NCBI GenBank assembly: GCA_030765045.1
Contig: CM060972.1
Span: 55,504,971 to 55,568,970 of the forward strand
Direction: 5' to 3'
Source of the DNA: Tenodera sinensis
Lineage: Eukaryota; Arthropoda; Insecta; Mantodea; Mantidae
DNA length: 64,000 bases
The notes beneath the pieces are model-generated. The model saw nothing but the letters and a program-made list of their open reading frames with translations. It had not been told where the DNA came from and made no database searches. Below, in pieces: positions 32,330 to 43,488 of the stretch (positions are counted from its first letter, which is position 1; the number at the start of each line of letters is the position of its first letter). Position numbers and translations under genes: made by a program.

Positions 32330-33324
32330 TCCCACGTGTCCTGGGAGCTTTCGGAATTGACAAATAACATTAATTCAAATGTTCAACTACTCGTTACAAT
32401 TTCTATCCACTTTGACATAGCGTTAGGAACGCGCATCAGCGCCTGGTATAGAAGAGGCACACATTCAGTGATGTCCAATGTTACGCGAACGAGGGGAGGG
32501 AGGACTTGCCACCACCTATGTTTCGTCGAGTAACAAGCACAGAACGAAGGAGGTGGGGAAGAGCAACAAGCTAGTAAGTGTGGTTCACCAGATGGGCATT
32601 GTGCAGTAACTGTAGTCTTCAATATGGCCAACATTGTATAACATCATGATTAAGGCCCGGTTTTTTAGCCACAAGAACAGTACAAGGGTTCTGCAGTGAC
32701 GGATTTATACGGTACCTGTGTCTCGTAATAATAAGGAAGGAGATTGAGTTGCTTACAGTCGCACACGTAGCAATAAAAATACAAATAAAGAATCTTCATA
32801 ATAACCCTGGCATCTAATTACTTAAACCAGGGCTAATATGTCATATTTTTTTAACATTTATTCATTCTACACATTCATACATATAACATAATTTACAGAT
32901 AAATTTATAGAAATAAAAATGCTACTACAAATTTAATGTATATATAACTATACATAATATAACTATAAAGGAAGAGAAATATATAAAACATAAAGGAAAA
33001 GAAATAAAGGGAAAAGAAAAATTTTTAAACAAACTTGTCTCCTCAATACCAAAAACAAAAATGCGAATTGTTGCATTTCACACATACAAAGATCACTCTC
33101 ACAAAACTACTGTTAAACAACAAACAACAAATGTGCACAGTTTAATTATTAATTATAATTATGTACAATTATTATCATTATTGCTCTATTATATTTAATG
33201 CAATTCAAATAATTAATTATGTCATTATTCAATTCCGTTATTAATTACTGTTATAATTATATATTTTGTTTTTATTTGATGAACATAGAAGCAAGACAAA
33301 GTTTAACTTTCAATCCTAGTAGTG
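32330..33324. other. no gene; very AT-rich stretch
   Basis: 32820-33300 is strongly AT-rich with palindromic AATTAATTA runs. Nothing coding was recognised. Confidence 0.4.
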
Positions 33325-33680
33325 AGCGGGATGGCTCAGGCAGCCCGCATCCGGGAGTTCGCGGTCGGCGCACTTGACCCCATTTTAGGAGTTTCTCCCT
33401 ATCGCCTGAAGCGTCGATGGGGGTCTCTGTAAACCTTCGTCTTCGGTGGGACGGTCTCCGGTGTCGAAACCCTCTTCGAGACGGAGCTAGGGCGGTACGC
33501 CGGTTGTACTACACGGCGCCGGGGTATTTCAATCTGTAAACGCTAGAGACCGCGTCCTCTCCTCTGTGGTGAATCCTTGGGTCGTCCACCCTGTGTCTCC
33601 TCTCACCTCAACTTGGGGTGCCCCGCAAGGGGCATACGTACAAAAGACCAGGATTGCACCGCGGTGGTGGTGTAATTAAT
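33325..33680. repeat. GC-rich island of unknown class
   Basis: A sharp GC-rich block (from GTAGTGAGCGGGATGGCTCAGG to CACCGCGGTGGTGGTG) inside AT-rich DNA. It has the feel of a SINE or LINE UTR, with a GGATGGCTCAGGC start, but I found no second copy here and no convincing B box. No ORF of note. Confidence 0.4.
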
Positions 33681-33689
33681 TCATATAAC

Positions 33690-35020
33690 TAAAAAGAAAG
33701 GAAACGAAGGAAATACGGACTCTGACATTGGGGTATCAGCGGGACCAATTCTATGAAAGGAGTACCCCCAAGCATTAGACAGTATACGTTTACTGTAGTA
33801 GTGCTTAATAAGCGAATGTAAAAAATAGTGAAATGCCTTTGGCATACAATAAGTAATAAACCCTTTAAGAACTCACACTGAATAATCTTTATAAACACAA
33901 TCCTGTATTAATATGAAATTGTCACCTGGCTAAACTAAGTAAAGCGTTCCTCCTGCATAATCAGAAAGAGCAATAAAATACAGAATCTTGGCACTCTTGA
34001 AAGCCTCCTGACCCGCAGACAAAAATTATCGCCCCATACGAGCTGTACCCAAAACACGATACATAAAAGCTACAGACCAGGTAACTTCATGGCCAGACTC
34101 AAAGATAGCTCAAAGGAACTCAGAACTAGACCCAAACATAAAACTCACCCCGAACTATGTATATTTCCACCCTGCGCAGAGGTGAAGCACTCACTCCCCA
34201 AGCCAGGACTTGGCAAAGGTCTTACTGTCACCTTCATCTAGTGGAGAACTTATGAGTGAATCGAAACAAAAGAACTGTAATAATTAATAAATATGTGCGG
34301 TCGGCACAAGGTCGATTTGTTGAATCCCATACGCGACGTCGTATCCCATTCTATCCTATTCTATCCTATCGTATCCAAATCTAGTGAAATAACGTACACC
34401 GCGTCATAGAATATATTCACCTTTATTTGTAAATGATATCAAAATGTTTTACATAATATTATTCAATCATATGTAAAATAATCATTAATATTAACACTGC
34501 ACACAGTAAACGAAAACGTAAGTCGCTTGGGGCCGTATTATGCGTTGTGTCTGCGCAGCATATGAAGACCAGTATACTTTTTGAACGTTGCAAACAAACC
34601 GATCTTCTATTCTTCTCCAAACAGCTCGTATTGGGTATTTCTTGTCTATTGTGGTGTCGGGTGGCACTATTTGACCAATATGTTGTTCTTAGAAGCTGTT
34701 TGAAGTAGCGCTTTTCGAGTTCCCAGCATAAATTCCTTCAGAGAAAAATAATAGTAAATATTGTAAACTATAAAAGTTCAATCAAATATAAATAATACCT
34801 TAGTGGATGCCTGATCGATATTCGGGATGATACAGTTCTCAGAAGCTATTAATCATAGAAAGATGAAACGTTTTCCAGAAAACGGACTTGGCAAAAATAA
34901 GCAAAATAAACATATTTATATTCTATGAATACAAAGTGCCAAATATGTATACAGATTTCAAGCAAAGAAAATGTATGTTAATCTAACAAAACTGAATTGA
35001 CACAAAGAGAAAATGTTGAG
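33690..35020. other. no recognisable feature
   Basis: Contains a minor TCCTATTCTA/TATCC repeat at 34338-34378. No coding or repeat-family match was seen. Confidence 0.35.
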
Positions 35021-35021
35021 C

Positions 35022-35960
35022 AGCAGTCATTTGTGACTTTTACATAACAACAGTTGCTCAAAATGTCCACCAGCGATTGCAGCATGTGCCAGCGTAGCTA
35101 GTTTTCTAGGATATGCAACATTCTTCAGAGCCACCCAAAGGTAAAGTCCAGCGGAGTTAGATCCGGAGAATGCGGTGGAGACCTCTTCGTCCATGCAGTG
35201 CTCTGGAAGATGGTGATCAAGGTACTCAGGTACATCTCGGTGGTGCACCATTCTGTTGGAAGTAAAATTCCTCATTTCCATGGAGTGGTGGTAAGACGAA
35301 TGTGCGCGTCATGTTCAGATTGGTTCAATTAGACCCCTAAATGACAGCCCACTCCAAAATTAAATTTCAGATAAACTAAGAGTCTTTTCTATAAAAATAC
35401 AATGGATTGTTTGCACACCAGTAGATAAAGTTATGCTTGTTAACAGCTTTGTTGTACCTCATCGGACCAAACAACTTTCTCTACTAAGGCCTTATCCTGT
35501 TGCACCATGTTCCGAAAACACTCACAGTAGTGTATTCTCCAATGATCTAATCTTCATTTAATGCATGCAAAAGTCTTGGGATGGAAGCTTTCAACGTTGC
35601 TGTTTTAATGATGCACCGTACGCTGGTTCTGCTAATTCCAATCTCATCTGCACATTGCAGTGAGTACTTTTAGGATTCCAAAACTGTAAACCAGGACATT
35701 GGGCTTCCTCTGCGAGGACTCCCGATTCTGCCCTTGAAGACCGCAAATAGTACCAAAAGTCTCAAACTTGTCTCAAATGCATGTAATTGTTACTCGCATT
35801 GGTGGTTATGTTCTGTACACACTCTACATTGCGTTGAACTTCTAAACATTCTCGGTTTTGCAATACTACTTCAAAGTTGCTTTCCGCCGTTGCAACGATA
35901 ATCTTGGCTCCATTTTGTTGCAGCAACGCTTGCATAACGAATCACAACTGTTTACAGAAC
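35022..35960 (-). pseudogene. Tc1/mariner-type transposase remnant
   Basis: Minus-strand fragments, in shifting frames, correspond to the family order: VVWSDEV at about 35465-35480, NHNFIYWCANN-like, FQQNGAPPR at about 35250, and SPDLTPLDF...GWL-like at 35130-35170. The order and spacing match a Tc1/mariner-type (DDE/D) catalytic domain. Numerous stops make it dead. Confidence 0.6.
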
Positions 35961-36045
35961 ACCATACGATAATCTTGGCTTCATTTTGTTGTAGCAACAC
36001 TAGCATAATGATTCAGAACTTCGTACGATAATCTTGGCTTCATTT
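35880..36045 (+). repeat. local triplication of a ~55-60-bp unit
   Basis: ACGATAATCTTGGCT[C/T]CATT recurs at about 35896, 35967 and 36026, with related following sequence (TTGTTG[C/T]AGCAAC...AGCATAA). The third unit is truncated. Confidence 0.65.
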
Positions 36046-36179
36046 GTTCATTCTTGACTTACCTGTCATTTAACAACATTAGCATTACGTATGTATGTCA
36101 TATCTGTTTAAGGGACATCATACTGCACATTGCTGTTGTATTTCTGTCCAAATTTGAAATAATATATTAAATGCATATT

Positions 36180-36720
36180 TCCTGTCAAAGTACGCACATA
36201 TATTTGGCTCCCTCTGTATCAAGAAATGGCAGTCAAATAATCGCGTTTTCATGGATTAAAAGTAAAGACGGTCAAATCACGGAAAAAGTCTTAATCTGTT
36301 TAGCCAATGTTATAGCCCTTTTTCTTATTGACAGTAATAAACTCACAGAAGTGTTTAGTGTGGGGACTTTTTAAAAAGCTATTAAAGAGTACTTCCAAAT
36401 TTGTGGATAATCATAGGGTGCACCATTTGCAATACGAAAGCTACAATCACTGCTGGTTAAACTGGAAGTTGCAAAAATCATTGAAATAAGCAAATTCATA
36501 TTCCATGGATGCAAGAAATGACATTCAAATAAACGTGCTTTCATGGATTAAAACAAAAGACAGTCAAATCACAGAAACAAGAAAGAAACGTTTTATTCTG
36601 ATAGTACTACGTATTTTTTATTTATCAATAATGAATTTCATAGAAGTATCTAGTTCGCATACTAAAATATATTAAAGAGTACTATCTGAATCTGCCAAAT
36701 TATTACAGGTGTTCCCTTTA
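36180..36720 (+). repeat. head-to-tail duplicated block of ~300 bp
   Basis: The block with AAGAAATGGCAGTCAAATAA, TTTTCATGGATTAAAAGTAAAGA and TATTAAAGAGTACTTCC (36180-36420) recurs at about 36490-36720 in a diverged form. No protein signature. Confidence 0.6.
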
Positions 36721-36837
36721 AAAAAAAATATTAGCATAACTTTTCAGTTCCCTGTACAGGACTATCTCCGTACACGAGCTTAGTGTTGATCAGCCGCATG
36801 CTGCAAAGTTGTTCAGGTGGTGCGGAACGTTTAGCTA

Positions 36838-36970
36838 TTCTTACCTACCTACTTACCTACCCATCCACACACCTACCTACCCACCTACCCTCCCATGCAT
36901 CTACCGACCTACCCACCTACCCAACCACCTACCTACCTCCTACCGACCCACCTATCCATTCACCCACTAC
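36838..36970 (+). repeat. CCTA/CCCA tetranucleotide tract, left part
   Basis: Imperfect CCTACCTACCCACC array giving a spurious Tyr-Leu-Pro-Thr ORF. It resumes at 37456. Confidence 0.9.
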
Positions 36971-36999
36971 CTATTTAATATATAAGCCTTAAAGCTTTA

Positions 37000-37455
37000 G
37001 CAGCGAAAGTTCTTGACCGCTCCGACAAATACTTTGATCGATTTATCAAGGATTACATAAAAATCCAATTACATCCATCGAATTTTAACAGAGACTGGAC
37101 GCAAACTAAGCATGACTTGGGCACCAACCATCAAACATACCATCATAGGCAATTCGAGCAGATAAGAACGGCTGACTGGCATTATAGGAAAGCCCTATCC
37201 AAGGAGGTCCACCCTAACTTAAGCTGGTGGCCAATCACTGAGTTCTCCACGCCCAATGCCAAAGACTTATCTGGCCCCGCCCACCTTGTTTGTTTGTGTA
37301 AGCATGACTTTTACCCTGGCATTTGTTCCTGATGCCCATCTTATTTATGCATGATTTTTGTCCTGGCATTTGTTGCTGATGAAGACCATGGAGAATCAAA
37401 TGGTCGAAAGCTTGAATTTTATAAATTTGACGCGGCTAATCACAGAGAATCAATT
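37000..37455 (+). mobile_element. Penelope-like retroelement 3' end
   Basis: 37000-37102 encodes AAKVLDRSDKYFDRFIKDYI then KIQLHPSNFNRD; after a one-base shift TGRKLSMTWAPTI follows. This is the recognisable C-terminal end of Penelope-type RT/endonuclease proteins (pattern: hydrophobic helix, HPxNFNR, then GxxLSxxWxP). Non-coding 3' sequence with a partly duplicated ~45-bp segment and a hammerhead-like core follows. The fragment is bounded on both sides by CCTA-type simple repeats. RT and most of the endonuclease are absent. Confidence 0.7.
37376..37409 (+). ncRNA. hammerhead-like core in Penelope 3' region
   Basis: CTGATGA (37376-37382), one extra A, stem GACCAT / ATGGTC closing a 10-nt loop, then GAAA (37406-37409). 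Hammerhead motifs are known in Penelope-like elements. Helix III could be AGC/GCT further on (GCGGCTAATC). Helix I is not evident, so self-cleavage is doubtful. A second copy with a compensatory stem change is at 53915-53948. Confidence 0.5.
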
Positions 37456-37780
37456 ATTACCTACCTACCTACTCATGCACCTACCCACCCACCTACCTAC
37501 CTACCCACCCACGTACCCTCCCACCTACCTATCTACCCACCTACCCACCTACCTACCTACCTTCCTACCCACGTACCCTCCCACCTACCTATCTACCCAC
37601 CCACCCATCGACCCATCCACCCATCTAGCTATCTACCAACCGATCGATCTACGTACCCATTCATCCACCTAGCTACCTACCTACCCACCTACCTACCCAC
37701 CCACCAACCCACCCACCCACCCACCTATCTACCTGCCTACCTACCTACCTACCTGCCTGCCTGCCTACATACATATACGA
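37456..37780 (+). repeat. CCTA/CCCA tetranucleotide tract, right part
   Basis: Long imperfect array (CCTACCTACCCA, with CCAT, CGAT and GTAC variants). It is followed by a short (CA)n run at 37788-37812, and codes only spurious YLPTH-type ORFs. Confidence 0.9.
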
Positions 37781-38170
37781 GACACAGACACACACACACA
37801 CACACACACACAAGCACCTTGTCATCTCATCCTATGAAATATTTTTGTACTTGTGCCCCTGAAGGATCAACCCCCAGAAGGGAGGAGTGGATTGAAAAAA
37901 TACTAAGTGTGACCACATTTAGGAGAGACGACGCAGAGAATATGGTCCCTAATATTTTAGATTTAAACTGTCCGCTGGCAACTCGTGCAGTAGCTTGTGC
38001 TTAAGAATCATTGATAACTGTAGGAGCTGCAAGTAGAGTGCAGACAAGGACGTAAGCGCAGGCTATTGCAACCTATAGGAAACTGGTGTAAGAAGGTGAA
38101 GTATAAGATTGCTTCATCAAGGTCCACTTGTATGATTCTGAAAAGAGGTCTAAAATAAAAGTAATACATA

Positions 38171-39420
38171 TTGGCAATCAAAGCATTTAACGACAGAAAA
38201 TGTAAAAAATACTTATGCCTCCGTAGTATGGACCAAATATTCACAATTAAGATAATCGTAGAAAAGACATTGGAACATAATACAGAGATATATCAAATAT
38301 TTGTGTATTTCCAGAAGGCATATGAAAGCATAGAGAGGGAAAAATATATAATATTATGGAAGAGCTCCAAACCCCAGAGAAATTAGTAAATTTAGTGAAA
38401 GTAACAATGGATAATACCATAGCTCAAATTAAAATAGGGAACAACACAACAGATGGCTTTAACATAGAAAATGAACTTAAACAAGGGGATGGGCTGGCAC
38501 CCACCTTGTTCAACTTAGCACTAGAATTTGTAATCAAGAAATTACCAGTGAATATAGACTCCACAATATACTATAAATCTGTTCAAATGTTAGCATACGA
38601 AGATATAGTTGGTAGAACCAAAAATTCAGTCTCAGCAATATACACCAAATTTGAGGAGAGTGCAAAGGAAGTAGGTCTCGTAATAAACAAAGACAAAACA
38701 AAAGTCATGATACAAAAAGTAAGAACAAAAGAGAAAGTATCAGCATCAGTGAATACCACCTGGAAGTAGCTGATAGCTTCAAGTATATGGGGACAGTTAT
38801 AAATAATAGGAATGATGAAAGCGAAGAAATAAAAGCCCGAATAACAGCAGCAAATAGAGCATACAACTCTTTATTTAGGAATAAACTAATATTCCCTAAA
38901 ACGAAAATAAGACTATACAAAACGCTTATAAAACCAGTGCTATCATATGACAGCGAAACCTGGACTTTGACTCAAGTCATGGAGGAAAAATTGTTAATAT
39001 TTGAAAGAAAAATACTTCGAAGGGTATACAGACCGATTAAAGTAAATGATATATGGCGAAACAGACATAATAAAGAATTAAGTGATATATACAAAGACAG
39101 TAACATAGTATAAGAAATTTAGATTAGACGGTTAAGATGGGCAGAACATGTTCAAAGAATGGAAGAGAAACGGATCCCTAAAAAAATTTTAAATGGGAAA
39201 TTCTACAATACAGGACTCAAAGGCAGACCAAGAAAGCCGATGGGAATATGTAGTAAGAATAGATGCTTTAAGCATGTTAGGAGTCCGAATGTGGAGACGG
39301 AAAGCAGAGGATAGAGACGAATGGAAGAAAAAACAGAGAGGCTGAGGTTCAAAAGGGGTTGTGGAAGTCATGTAGTGATGGAAGACAAATTTTATTACCA
39401 TATGGAAAATACAAGAAGAA
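38171..39420 (+). pseudogene. RTE-like LINE reverse transcriptase, dead
   Basis: Broken frames read, in order: DQIFTIKIIVEKTLEHNTEI, FVYFQKAYESIERE (consensus D-FKKAYDS, so the first catalytic Asp is replaced by Tyr), ELKQGDGLAPTLFNLALEFV, LAYEDIVG (consensus YADD, active site lost), INKDKTKVM, IRLYKTLIKPVLSYDSETWTL, ILRRVYRPI, then RRLRWAEHVQRMEEKRIPKK and GRPRK at the C-terminus. Frameshifts lie near 38370, 38765 and 39110. The C-terminal pattern is that of RTE-type LINEs of insects. 3' of it lies a second LINE remnant. Confidence 0.85.
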
Positions 39421-40005
39421 AAATTGGTATAATGAAGTTGATGAAGATAATGAAATACTAACATCTCTATTAGTAGCGTAAATTTGTACCAAATTAGCTT
39501 TTTAAGGGAATTACAGATTTTAGAGCGAGTGCATGGGCAGAAAAAGTAAGACAGGCACAGGTAAAAATATACCAAAGAACACAGAGAAGGGCCAACAATC
39601 AACATCAACAATGATCTTGTGCGTAACATTAAATATATGGCAGTTGATTTAGCTATTAGATTGAGAACAGCAAACTGTTCATAGAGGAAAACTAACAGGG
39701 AACACATAAAAAGAACATCGCAGGGACATACTCTAAAGGTAATGACAGAACTGAAATTAAAATTAACTGAAGAATGGCTAAACGTATAATATGGAACAAG
39801 GAAGAACACATGAAATATTTCCTTGTATCAAGGAAAGATTGTGCGTGGAAGATATTGAATAAAACAAAGGTGTGATACATTATCTAACAGGACACGGGCT
39901 ATACAGAAACTACTTACAAAAGATTGGAAGAAAAGGAATTGCAGTATGGGACATGTGCGACGTAACTGATACATAAGAAAACGTGTTTTTGAACGCCCTA
40001 AACAT
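39421..40005 (+). pseudogene. second LINE C-terminal remnant
   Basis: Reads LTGHGLYRNYLQKIGRKG and VWDMC near 39885-39960. This resembles the LTGHGxxxxYLxRxG...C motif downstream of the RNase H domain in Jockey/R1/I-group LINEs. Upstream, YMAVDLAIRLRTA near 39635 may be worn RNase H. Many stops. Confidence 0.5.
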
Positions 40006-40128
40006 GAAGAAGACTTAAGAGAAATGAAAACAGGATTGGAAAGAAGATCAATATGAGATATAATAAGAGTAAAAGAAAACTGATATTATGAGTGAAATGG
40101 CAAGAAATATTTGTGACACCGCAAAGAA

Positions 40129-40410
40129 GGCACTTATTTTTGGATTCAGGTGGCCTCAAAACATATATTTCTGGTGAAATCTCGACATCGAATTTCTGGG
40201 TGGAATACATTACTTCCTCTACTTTACTATACGTAGTAGAGAAAGTAAAAAACGATTTTTAAGCATAGTTTGTGCAAGAGTGGCTAGAGAAAGTCTTGTG
40301 AGTGCATCTGTCACATATTTTCTCTTGGCGATGCAAAGAGAACTGGATTTGAAAGCCTTTGTATAGTGACATGCTCTTTAAAAATCTGACTATCGCTTTA
40401 ACTTTTAGAT
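40129..40410. mobile_element. two abutting element A end fragments
   Basis: 40129-40237 is a plus-oriented right end (GGTGAAATCTCGACATCGAAT to ACGTAGTAGAGAAAGT). 40258-40410 is a minus-oriented left end (GAGTGGCTAGAGAAAGTCTTGTGAGTGC and TCTCTTGGCGATGCAAAGAGAAC). They lie back to back. Confidence 0.7.
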
Positions 40411-40740
40411 TTTTAAGTACCATTTGTCTTGTTAGTTCAGAGCTGCTACTGAAGGACAACACCGCGTTTTTGTCCAACACTTTGTGGGTAAGCTGTTTTA
40501 CGAGTACTCAAATTATATCATTATGTGATGTATTTTTATATGTATAACAACACATTAAAACAGCATGTTGGGAGTTATGTCTTTTTTTGGGAATGTGATA
40601 TTTTAGCTCTTTAGCACCAATTTGACTGTATACACCATTTCAAACTACTATTATATACAATTCATCTGTTCCGTTCTTTTAGGGTCATCCCAGAATCTAG
40701 GATCGTCGCAGTGTCAAATATCATCAAAATTTCAGTGTCA

Positions 40741-42531
40741 CATCAGAATCTACGTTCGTGTTTAGCGTCCCAGAGCTGGCACGAGATTGAAGAAAGCTAC
40801 AGCACGCTAATTTTACACCAACCTGTAATGAATTCAGTTAAGAGGTTCTAATTTGAAATTCATCTTGAAGAGGACCCTGTTGTGTCTTCTGGAAAACAAA
40901 GCTCAGCCCTAAAAGACTGCATTGTTATAGTCAAGTGTTTGTTATGATTGATGTTAACGATACTTCGACATATGTCTCAGAGCTGTGAGTGTAAGGAGAG
41001 AGGAGCTAAGGGGTGTGCTGCTAACGTTTGTCAAAACAATACATTTAAAGATCATACACAAAGTAAAAGTTACTTGGAAAACAAACCTTGTGAACATATT
41101 TGTTGTGCAAGGAATAGACCAGAAGAACGTTCAGGAGCCTGCAGAGAGACGAAAGAATTCAACAGCTGTAGTTACTCGAAGCCAGGTAGTTCAAAATGTC
41201 CTGATTCCTACACGTATGAGCCTTTAGGCTTAACCAATATCGCCTTGGATTCTACTGGTCTAGTTCATTCCACCAGTGTCCAAGACCAGGAAGGAGATTC
41301 AAAACAGCCATTTTCAATTGTGGACAGCAAATATAGCGTTTATCAGACTGAAAGTGGTGAAGAGAACCGGTTTGGCCTAGCAACTCTCCCAAATGCAGAA
41401 TTTGACTCCATAGGCAACGTATCACTTGAAAAGAGCGACACCTTTTGTTGGCAAGAGACAGATGATCCTGTAGCGTCCATAGAAGCAAATATAAATTTAG
41501 AAAATAGGCTAAAGGAAATGTTACACTCTGCTGATCTCTTACAAATGTTAGGAACAGCTGAAAGTGCTTCATTTTCGCAATTTAAAAACACCTTATCTAA
41601 TGATTCCGATAGGCCTATGCGAATTCATTCCCTACTACACTTAGAAAGAGACATAAGTGTGCAAGACGTTGCGCCAATCAACACTGCCTTAGCAGATAGC
41701 ATCTTGAAAAAGGATGAATAATTTAATCGCGAATTTCTTTCTAAGAAGGACTAACTAACAGGGGATGATCTTAATAACTTGTTATAATGCACTGGGAGAC
41801 AGATTTGTTGCGGAAAAAGAAGCAGTACTTAGAACACAAGCAATGTGCTTAATGATGTCTCGAAACATCACTGTGCCGAAAAGGCACCACTTATAACTTC
41901 TCAATTTGTCTGCTGAGAAAATAGATCATGCACGATAACAAAAGTTTTTTCTAACCCTTTGGTGACCCACGAACATAATGATGGACTTGGTGTGTCCTTA
42001 AAGGGTAAATAGGTGGAAACATGTCGGATAGAAGGGATGGGAGATCAAGAAACGACGTAGGATGTGGTTCCTGATACAGAAGCAGAAGATGAAAATGCAG
42101 CGGAGGAGGAAGGAGAAGCTAAAAGTGCGAAAACAATTGAAGGATAAAAGCAGGAAGCAGAGGGTGAAAATGGAGGAAGGGGAAGTGAACAAGGGAGCGA
42201 AGTGGGAGAGGAAGAGGTGCAGGCTGCTGACAGAAGTGAATCACAATAATAATGACGGTCTTGGGCTTCCCGATACTGAGAAAGGACACAACGATGGTGA
42301 ATCTGGAGAATCAGAATAAGCGAAAGTCGGAACTGAAATTGATGGTAAGGAAAGGGGTGCTGAAGTTGGTGAGGCAGAAGGTGAAGCTGATGGTAAGGAA
42401 TTGCAGATGATTGCGAGCAGAAACATAAAACAGACGGCGGGGAAGGAGGAGCAGAATATAATGAGTAATGTAGAGAAGAATATATTAATCCAAAATTCAA
42501 TCAAGGTGACGTGGAAAACTTTGAGGAATAG
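40741..42531 (+). pseudogene. third copy of the acidic repeat protein gene, decayed
   Basis: Homology to paralogues 1 and 2 starts in the leader (TTTAGCGTCCCAGAGCTGGCACGAG). The aligned ATG is absent, and the early frame has stops (for example TTATGATTG within the hydrophobic segment). A 257-codon open stretch (40948-41721) keeps ILRHM, one shortened repeat, FCWQETDDPVASIEA and a TALADSILKKDE end. It is then cut by TAA, where the others continue (DEFLNHE / DELLYYE). Later pieces are recognisable in shifting frames: DVVPDTEAEDENAAEEEGE at about 42058, GLGLPD near 42260 and VENFEE-stop at 42511-42531. The hydrophobic C-terminal module is largely lost. Confidence 0.8.
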
Positions 42532-42670
42532 TCACAATAATTTACTTAGGATTAAAGAAAATATTTCACAATGATGTCACAGGTTTTAAAATAGATATTC
42601 ATTTTATAGTTATGTATCATTCTAAATGCTATTGAGTACTATAAATAATAACATTTTTATTACATCAAGA

Positions 42671-42676
42671 AATAAA
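42671..42676 (+). promoter_or_regulatory. polyadenylation signal of the decayed third copy
   Basis: AATAAATTGATCCCACTCCAC corresponds to AATAAATTGATGCACCTCCAC of paralogue 1. The flank beyond it is also homologous, to about 42960. Confidence 0.4.
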
Positions 42677-42984
42677 TTGATCCCACTCCACTAAAGCTTA
42701 TTTATTTTTCTGTACGTTTTGTATAAAAGCTAAATCTATAGATTTTCGATTTCCAGTAATGCAGTGGTGATTCCGATATGTTTACAGTTGTTATCAAACG
42801 TGTAACTCCTAAAGTTAAGTTTATTTATTACTTAAACGTCCGACTGTTAAGCTTTTAAATCGGTAAGAACGCCAGTTCACTCATAGTTTTAAATGCTCTA
42901 CGAGAAATGCTGACAATTTGAGCACGAATATCCAAGAACACCAATGTTGTTGGGATATACTAAAATAAACGTATAAGTGCAGAT

Positions 42985-43350
42985 ATTTTATTGTCAGTTG
43001 AGGACAGTGTCATGAACAATATTAATCAATATTTGCTTTATTTACAAACTGGCAGGAAGATGACTTACTCGAGGAAAAGCTGTATATGGAGCTTATCAAG
43101 AAAAGCACGGTTTCTGGCTGGCTAATTCCTCTAAGCAGGAGTAGCACAGAAGGTAAGATGCAGAGTGGCCGGTCTTGTGGTAATGAATGGTGTACCGGAA
43201 TCGAGTTGCAATGTTTTCTGCAAGGCCAACGACCTCACAGTACCTAGTCCAGTGTGTCATACATTGAGGTTGAAACAAAACGGTTAGTGTATGCGTCAGG
43301 TTTTGTTCATTTCGCAGCGCAATTAGAACCAAGGGAACAAAAAACATCAA
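42985..43350 (-). repeat. dispersed repeat R7, copy 1
   Basis: Aligns with 62595-62891 (GAGGACAGTGT[C/A]ATGAACAATA, CACAGAAGG[T/C]AAGA[T/C]GCAGAGTGG, CCAACGACCTCACAGTA). The minus strands share a peptide: QPQCMTHWTRYCEVVGLAEN here, TPQCVTLWSRYCEVIGIAKI there. Class unknown. Confidence 0.6.
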
Positions 43351-43488
43351 GTAGTAAACATTGTGATTAGTTTATGGGAAAACAGACGAAGAGGAAACCA
43401 ACTAACACCCCAAAGAGGATACGTTTTAAAATCCCAACTATCGAAATATCTACACTTATACCTCTTACAGAAGGTATAAAGAGCAAAT

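Noticed and set aside
36838..37780. CCTA array as telomeric DNA
   Set aside because: The insect telomere unit is TTAGG/CCTAA. These units are CCTA/CCCA tetranucleotides with many variants, lying in the interior of the window.
37351..38004. 217-codon Tyr-Leu-Pro-Thr repeat ORF
   Set aside because: It is a reading of the CCTA/CCCA array. The composition follows the DNA repeat and the frame is not preserved by any protein signal.
39189..39809. 206-codon minus-strand ORF rich in Phe/Leu/Ser
   Set aside because: It lies antisense to two recognisable LINE remnants on the + strand, whose Lys-rich A-rich coding strand produces it.
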